Origin: Halopseudomonas pachastrellae
Lineage (GTDB): Bacteria > Pseudomonadota > Gammaproteobacteria > Pseudomonadales > Pseudomonadaceae
Direction: 5' to 3'
Assembly (NCBI RefSeq): GCF_900114765.1
Contig: NZ_FOUD01000008.1
Coordinates: forward strand, 62,001 to 126,000
Length of the DNA: 64,000 nt
Shown: piece after piece, positions 59,261 through 64,000 of the stretch
How positions within the stretch are numbered: the stretch's first letter is position 1
Layout of the letters: every line of letters begins with the position of its first letter
The notes under the pieces: generated by a model
The model's database searches: none
Seen by the model: the letters and a program-made list of their open reading frames with translations, nothing else
Told to the model about the DNA's origin: nothing
Position numbers and translations under genes: made by a program

Positions 59261-61324
59261 TCAGCCGCGCTTGCCGGTCGCCACATCTACACCCACCTTG
59301 TCCTCCAGCAGCGCGCTGGTTGCGGTTTGCACATACGCCTTCAGTGCGTCTCGCAGCTCCGCCGACACCCCGGGTTGTTCGCTCACCGTCGCCTCCGGCC
59401 CAAGCTGGTAGCGATACGCGCGGGGCTGCTCGCCACGCGGCTGCACCACCAGTTCATCGCCACGCAGTAGGCCCACCGTCTGACCGCCACCGGACGGTTT
59501 GATAACCCCGAAGCCGGGGGCGTTCGCCGGCAGCGCCAGCAGGTCGCGGCCCCAGCACTGGTGCTGCACCTCACCACCCAGCCGCCCCATGATGGTCGGC
59601 ACCACATCCACCTGGGTACCGACAGTGTCGTTACGCGCGCCAAAGCGATCGGTGATACCGGGGGCAATCAGCACCATGGGTACGTTGAAGCGCAGCAAGT
59701 CCAGATCGGTCAGCTGACGCGGGGTGCCAAAACCGTGATCACCAATCACCACAAACAGCGTGTCCTGGTACCAGGGCTCGTTACGTACCTGGTCGAAGAA
59801 GCGGCCCAGCGCCCAGTCCGAATAGCGCATGGCGGTCAGGTGTTCGTCGTTGGCGCCCTGGCCACTGACAGCATCCACCGGCAGCGGGCTCGGCAGAGCA
59901 TACGGCGTGTGGTTGGACAGGGTCTGCAGCAGTGCATAGAACGGGCGGTCATGATCCAACGCGTTCAGCTCGGTTACCGCCCGATCGAACATGTCCTGAT
60001 CGGATACGCCCCAGGTCGGGTCGGAGAACACCGGGTTGACGTAATCGCTGCGGCCGATGAAGTGGCGCATGCCCTGCTTGCCGAAGAAACCCTTCTGGTT
60101 ATCCCATGCAAAATCGCCGTTGTAGACGTAGAGGTCGTCGAAACCGCGCTTGCTCAGCAGTTGCGGCAAGCCGGAGAAAGCGTGCCCACCCTCCGGTTCC
60201 TGCATCAGATACTCGAAGCCCGGCAGGTTGGGGAAGCAGGCCATGGTCGCGAACATGCCCTGATGAGTATGGGTGCCGTTGGAGAAGTAGCGGGTGAACA
60301 GCAGCCCCTCTTTGCTCAGCTTGTCGAACTCCGGGGTAATCCCCAGCGGCGAGCCGAGCGCACCGGTGTAGTAACCGGAGAAGCTTTCCATCAGTACCAC
60401 CACCACGTTGCGCACCGGCAGCGTGGTATCGGCGGGCGACATGGAGACGCGGCGCACCGGTGCCTGGTCAGCATCAATCAGTTGATCGTTAGCGGTCAGC
60501 AGCAGATCGCGGGTGATTGCCGTTGCCTTGCCGTCATCCATCAGACCTAGCCAGGCATTGTCACGATGATCCGAGAACTGCGCCTTGGCCGCCGCATACA
60601 GGGTCAGCGCCGGAGTCAGGCCAAGCTGATTGGCAAAAGTCGACTCCGTGGTGAAGGCGTCGCCCCAACGCAGCGGCGGGCCCTGACGCAAGGTGCCACG
60701 GGCAAGCACCGTGGAGCTGACCAGCAACAGCAGCAGCACCGACACCCGGGCGGCCAGCGCGCCCATCTGGCTGCGCTGCCGATTGTCGGCCGTGGCCGGC
60801 AGACGCGTACGCCGGTCCAGCCAGCGGTAGCTGCGATACATCAGCCAGCTGACCAGCGCCAGCCCCAGCAGCAACCGCAGCACCGGAAAGCCGTACCAGA
60901 GCATACTCAGCACCGTGGCCGGGTCTTCCTGCAGGTACTGGAACACCAGGGTATTCAGACGCTGGTGAAACTCCTGATAAAAACTCAACTCAGTCGTGCC
61001 CAGCAGACACAGCAGCACGGTGGCAAGCGTCAGCCACACACACTGCAGACCGCGCAGCGCCATCAGCCGTGCGCTCAATACCGTCAGCATCAGCGGCGCA
61101 CCGACGATCACCACCACCCGCAAGTCGAACCGCAAGCCGTTAAAGAAGGCTTCCAGCAAGTCGCCACGGCTGACCTCGGCGGCCAACTCCCAGTTCCACG
61201 CCAGCAACGCGCCACGCAACAACGTCAGCATCAGGGTCAGCGCGCCAAGCGAGCCAAGAATGAACAACAGCTGGCCACGCAGGCCAGCCACCGGCCGGGC
61301 GGCCGAGGCAGTAGACAGGGTCAT
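59261..61324 (-). CDS. LTA synthase-like sulfatase / phosphoglycerol transferase family protein
   Basis: 687 residues. About five TM helices in the first 210 residues, then an extracytoplasmic sulfatase-fold domain. VVVLMESFSGYYTGALGS starts the metal-binding core, FSNGTHTHQGMFATMACF holds the Thr nucleophile, and LFVVIGDHGFGTPRQ a metal-binding D/H pair. Relatives transfer phosphoglycerol from phosphatidylglycerol to glucans or envelope polymers, leaving diacylglycerol. The start at 61324 has GGAAG upstream. dgkA precedes it by 27 bp. Confidence 0.88.
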   Translation of the reverse strand: MTLSTASAARPVAGLRGQLLFILGSLGALTLMLTLLRGALLAWNWELAAEVSRGDLLEAFFNGLRFDLRVVVIVGAPLMLTVLSARLMALRGLQCVWLTLATVLLCLLGTTELSFYQEFHQRLNTLVFQYLQEDPATVLSMLWYGFPVLRLLLGLALVSWLMYRSYRWLDRRTRLPATADNRQRSQMGALAARVSVLLLLLVSSTVLARGTLRQGPPLRWGDAFTTESTFANQLGLTPALTLYAAAKAQFSDHRDNAWLGLMDDGKATAITRDLLLTANDQLIDADQAPVRRVSMSPADTTLPVRNVVVVLMESFSGYYTGALGSPLGITPEFDKLSKEGLLFTRYFSNGTHTHQGMFATMACFPNLPGFEYLMQEPEGGHAFSGLPQLLSKRGFDDLYVYNGDFAWDNQKGFFGKQGMRHFIGRSDYVNPVFSDPTWGVSDQDMFDRAVTELNALDHDRPFYALLQTLSNHTPYALPSPLPVDAVSGQGANDEHLTAMRYSDWALGRFFDQVRNEPWYQDTLFVVIGDHGFGTPRQLTDLDLLRFNVPMVLIAPGITDRFGARNDTVGTQVDVVPTIMGRLGGEVQHQCWGRDLLALPANAPGFGVIKPSGGGQTVGLLRGDELVVQPRGEQPRAYRYQLGPEATVSEQPGVSAELRDALKAYVQTATSALLEDKVGVDVATGKRG

Positions 61325-61351
61325 CAAAACAGCTTCCACAGGCGGGCCCGC

Positions 61352-61756
61352 TCAGGCGGGCGAGAACAGAATCAGGCTCCAGACACTGGTGATCAGCAGC
61401 AACGCGAGCATCTGCGCGGCACTGCCCAGATCCTTGGCGCGTTTGGACAGCGGGTGCAGCTCCAGGGAAATACGGTCAACCACGGCCTCAATCGCCGAGT
61501 TGATCAGCTCGACGATCAGCGCCAGCAGCACCACGCCAACCATCAGCGCGCGCTCGACGCCCGTGACCGGCAGCCAGAACGCCAGCGGAATCAGCGCCGC
61601 CGCCAGCAGCAACAGCTGACGAAACGCCGCCTCATGAATAAAGGCGGCGCGCAGGCCGGCGAGCGAGTAGCCCGCGGCCTTGAATACACGCACCACGCCG
61701 CCGCGGCTCTTGAGCTTCAGAGCGTCCTGCCCGCCCGACAACGAGTCAGGCTGCAT
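61352..61756 (-). CDS. dgkA: Diacylglycerol kinase
   Basis: 134 residues and three TM helices. AAFIHEAAFRQLLLLAAAL, LIVELINSAIEAVVDRIS (catalytic Glu/Asn motif) and HPLSKRAKDLGSAAQM identify DgkA. It recycles diacylglycerol to phosphatidate in the inner membrane. Starts inside the end of the InaA-like gene (11-bp overlap). Confidence 0.93.
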   Translation of the reverse strand: MQPDSLSGGQDALKLKSRGGVVRVFKAAGYSLAGLRAAFIHEAAFRQLLLLAAALIPLAFWLPVTGVERALMVGVVLLALIVELINSAIEAVVDRISLELHPLSKRAKDLGSAAQMLALLLITSVWSLILFSPA

Positions 61757-62456
61757 GGCGGCTGCCTCCGTTGCCGTCAGCGAGGCTGTGGTAGCAGGCC
61801 AGCAGGTACTGCCAGTCGCTCTCCGGCATGCCCTCGCGGCGGCGATAGAGCTGTTCGAGGTCATGACGAACCGCACGTCCGCGCAGCAGGCGGCGACGGC
61901 TTTTCTCCAGGTCGAGCAAGGCCACCTCGGCACGCTCGCCCTCAACCCGAACATAAATGTGCTTGGCATACAGACAGCCGTGCTGACGGCGGCCGCTGTG
62001 CAAGCGCTTGAGCACACACGCCAGTTGCTGCAGCACGGCGCGGCGCTGAGTAAGACTCGCATCACGCTGATACCAGTGGCCGAGGCTGACGTAGCCACTC
62101 AGCTCCTCGGTCACCAGCAGTCCCTGCCACTGGCCTTCATGCTGGCGAGCAGCACAGAACACCAGTTTGGGTACCGGCACGCCCAGGGCCTCGCAGGCGC
62201 GCAGCGCCAGCTCTTCACGCAGCACCGTCGGGCGGCCAAAGGGATGCAGCCAAGTACGGTAGATATGCCCCACCTGACGCTTACTGTAGAGCCGCGGCAT
62301 ATCACGGCCCTGCGCCGGCAGCAGCTTTACACCGCTCTCGCCACCGCGACGCTGATTGGGAGCCTCAACCCATTTACCCTCCAGATCCCACCAGCGCTCG
62401 AAGCGCGCCTGGCCAAATGACGGCAGCCGGCCTTGGGCCGAGATAACGGCGCTCAT
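61746..62456 (-). CDS. inaA: InaA-type lipopolysaccharide kinase family protein
   Basis: 236 residues, Kdo/WaaP-like kinase fold. REELALRACEALGVPVPKLV, LKRLHSGRRQHGCLYAKHIYV (catalytic-loop equivalent) and VALLDLEKSRRRL (DxE metal motif). Probably phosphorylates an LPS-core sugar or acts in envelope stress. ATGA overlap with the upstream methyltransferase. From memory the P. aeruginosa order colS-methyltransferase-inaA is the same. Confidence 0.85.
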   Translation of the reverse strand: MSAVISAQGRLPSFGQARFERWWDLEGKWVEAPNQRRGGESGVKLLPAQGRDMPRLYSKRQVGHIYRTWLHPFGRPTVLREELALRACEALGVPVPKLVFCAARQHEGQWQGLLVTEELSGYVSLGHWYQRDASLTQRRAVLQQLACVLKRLHSGRRQHGCLYAKHIYVRVEGERAEVALLDLEKSRRRLLRGRAVRHDLEQLYRRREGMPESDWQYLLACYHSLADGNGGSRHAA

Positions 62457-63145
62457 GCGTTCACCTTGCGTAGCACGTACACCCGCCACATGGCATAGCC
62501 CGGCAGGAAATCGTGATGGCTGACTTCGCTGAAACCGGCTTCGCGGAACTCGGCTTCAATCACATCACGCGCAACCACAAAGCGATTCTGGTTTTGTCCG
62601 GCGCGCCCTTTTTGCGCCCGGCGTGCTTCCAGCCGGGCGCGCTTCCAGGCTTTGTAGTTGCCATCCACCCAAAGCGAAATGATCAGCGTGTCACGGGTTA
62701 CCCGGGCGCACTCGCGCAGCAGCGCCAAGCGGTGCTCGTGGTCAGCCACATGGTGAATCAGACGCATGCAGAAGATGCTGTCGACCGCGTTGTCGCCCAA
62801 GTCGATGTCAAAGGCCGAGGTCTGGAAGGGTTTGACCCGCGCCACCACCTCCGCTGGCTGGCCAGCGACGGCGGTGCGAATCATGTCGGCTGAGTTGTCG
62901 GCCGCCAGAATCACCCGGTTAGGTGCTTCGGCCAGCAACGGCCAGAAACGACCAGCACCGCAGGGCAGGTCCAGTACCAGGTTGGGCTCACCGGCGTCTT
63001 TCAGCGCACGTCGCGCGAGCTGCATGTCGCGCCAACTGGAAAGGCGGCGCGAGAGCCCGCTCCGGTGCTTGTCCAAATACTGCTGGGAGTGATCGCGGTC
63101 GTACTTGTCGGAGAACGCGAGCTCGATCGGTTTGCCTTCAGACAT
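62453..63145 (-). CDS. Class I SAM-dependent methyltransferase
   Basis: 230 residues. Motif I LVLDLPCGAGRFWPLL, post-I AADNSADMIRTA, and CMRLIHHVADHEHRLALLRE. Acceptor unknown; the neighbouring InaA-like kinase suggests an envelope or LPS-linked role, and an LPS-related regulatory homologue has been described in P. aeruginosa (memory). Start ATG 63145 behind CAGGGTAACC. Downstream of a two-component sensor. Confidence 0.85.
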   Translation of the reverse strand: MSEGKPIELAFSDKYDRDHSQQYLDKHRSGLSRRLSSWRDMQLARRALKDAGEPNLVLDLPCGAGRFWPLLAEAPNRVILAADNSADMIRTAVAGQPAEVVARVKPFQTSAFDIDLGDNAVDSIFCMRLIHHVADHEHRLALLRECARVTRDTLIISLWVDGNYKAWKRARLEARRAQKGRAGQNQNRFVVARDVIEAEFREAGFSEVSHHDFLPGYAMWRVYVLRKVNA

Positions 63146-63274
63146 GACGGTTACCCTGACAGTGATAAGTGCTGTCAGGTTATTCACCGACGGATCAAGA
63201 CCCCGTCAAAGGGATGTCAAAATTTCGTGAAATAGCAATTGATCGCTCTGCAATCGGGGTTACACCACCCGCTA

Positions 63275-64000
63275 TCAGCCAAGGGTTACTTCAAAGCAGC
63301 TGCCGCCCGAGGCCGGCGACCGCATGCTCACCGACCAGCCCTGGTGGGCACAGATACGCTTGACCAGCGACAGGCCAAGCCCCAGCCCTTCGCCCCGCGC
63401 TTCGCTGCCCCGCACAAAAGGCTCGAATATCTCGCTCTGCTGCTCAGAGGGTACACCGGGGCCGGTGTCTTCCACCCGAAATCCGCCCCGTTGCAACACC
63501 AACCGCACGTGACCTTGCTCGGTATAGTGCAAGGCATTGCGCAGCAGATTGGACATCACCGTTGCCAGCAGCCCCGGATGGTAGCTTCCCGCATCCTCTG
63601 CCTCGACAATCAGATTAAAAGAAAGCCCCTTGTCAGCAAAACCTCGCTGCCAGCGTTCGGTCTGTTCACGCGCAATATCCAGCAACCGTGAACTACCAGT
63701 CAGGCGCACTGCCTGGTCCTTGGCACGCGCCAGCAACATGAAGGTGCCCACCAGCTCGTTCATTTCCTCGGCAGCACGGGCAATACGATCCACCTGTCTG
63801 CGCTCACGCTCACCCAGATCACTGGCATCCAGCAGCTCGGTCGAGGTGGCAATGATCATCAACGGCGTGCGCAGCTCATGGCTGACGTCGCCGGTGAACA
63901 GGCGCTCGCGCTCCAGCGTACGACGTAACTGGCTGAGGGTCGCGTCGAACGCCTCGGCCAGGTGTCCGACCTCATCATCGGCGTAATCCGCGGCCAGCGG
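63275..64000 (-). CDS. colS: ColS-like sensor histidine kinase, C-terminal part (runs off the window)
   Basis: The frame is open to the window end, giving about 241 C-terminal residues. From the visible N-side: HAMP-like end (AADYADDEVGHLAEAFD), H-box GDVSHELRTPLMII with the phospho-accepting His, N-box MSNLLRNALHYTEQG, and G-boxes VEDTGPGVPSEQ and GLGLGLSLVKRICAHQG. Identification as ColS rests on gene order with the methyltransferase and inaA; another envelope sensor is possible. Confidence 0.75.
   Translation of the reverse strand, partial: PLAADYADDEVGHLAEAFDATLSQLRRTLERERLFTGDVSHELRTPLMIIATSTELLDASDLGERERRQVDRIARAAEEMNELVGTFMLLARAKDQAVRLTGSSRLLDIAREQTERWQRGFADKGLSFNLIVEAEDAGSYHPGLLATVMSNLLRNALHYTEQGHVRLVLQRGGFRVEDTGPGVPSEQQSEIFEPFVRGSEARGEGLGLGLSLVKRICAHQGWSVSMRSPASGGSCFEVTLG

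Noticed and set aside
57706-59286. 526-codon minus-strand frame opposite dctQ-dctM
   Set aside because: Low-complexity Q/R/H-rich translation, antisense to two convincing TRAP permease genes.

Overview
The window is a piece of a Pseudomonas-type gammaproteobacterial chromosome. GC is high, ribosome-binding sites are good, and genes are densely packed. Three markers point to Pseudomonas sensu lato: a Crc protein next to pyrE, a long membrane-anchored AlgC, and a c551-type cytochrome. From memory, the gene order (rpmG-rpmB-radC-coaBC-dut-algC-argB ... pyrE-crc ... rph-yicC ... gmk-rpoZ-spoT-ridA ... oxyR-recG-HDOD ... hupB ... rubB-rubA ... ubiC-ubiA ... phoB-phoR ... phoU-pstBAC-pstS) follows one stretch of the P. 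aeruginosa chromosome. A Halopseudomonas or other environmental Pseudomonas is plausible, but the species cannot be fixed from the sequence alone.

Layout. 1-15000 is backbone: a desaturase fragment, an M23 peptidase, L33/L28, DNA, coenzyme and nucleotide metabolism genes, AlgC, ArgB, PyrE, Crc, a CitMHS transporter, RNase PH and YicC. 15046-20848 is a purine-catabolism island: allA, allE and puuE on the minus strand, divergent from a hydantoin/allantoin racemase and an NCS1 permease. A GntR/FCD regulator belongs to it, and the divergent promoter carries two TTGTxTACAA palindromes. 20892-38080 returns to backbone: gmk, rpoZ, spoT, ridA, oxyR, recG, an HDOD protein, HU, rubredoxin and its reductase, ubiCA and phoBR. 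A ~346 bp inverted-repeat element lies between phoB and phoR. 38086-39009 is a response regulator with a PilZ-like output region.

39340-48048 is the unusual part. Ten tightly packed same-strand genes match nothing I can name with confidence. Five or six of them are paralogues built on one small domain: an N-terminal helix with an LGxGIAxAQxALD signature, then a GFTPSFY strand, then a YSAEGSS...PVPAP...LEERI tail. One paralogue has an OmpA-like peptidoglycan-binding domain inserted inside that domain. Another cluster member and one paralogue end in PASTA-like domains. Other members are an L7/L12-like-fold protein, a TPR protein and a Q/R-rich coiled coil. None has a visible signal peptide. This looks like an undescribed multi-subunit, possibly self-assembling, system with cell-wall-binding modules, sitting in the backbone next to the Pho/Pst genes.

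48161-63145 holds an iron-type alcohol dehydrogenase, cytochrome c551, the complete phoU-pstBAC-pstS phosphate system with a clear three-repeat Pho box, a thioesterase, a DctQ-DctM TRAP pair without a DctP, an LTA-synthase-like sulfatase/phosphoglycerol transferase, diacylglycerol kinase, an InaA-type LPS kinase and a methyltransferase. The window ends in a partial ColS-like sensor kinase. No tRNA, rRNA, CRISPR array, intact insertion sequence or prophage was seen.
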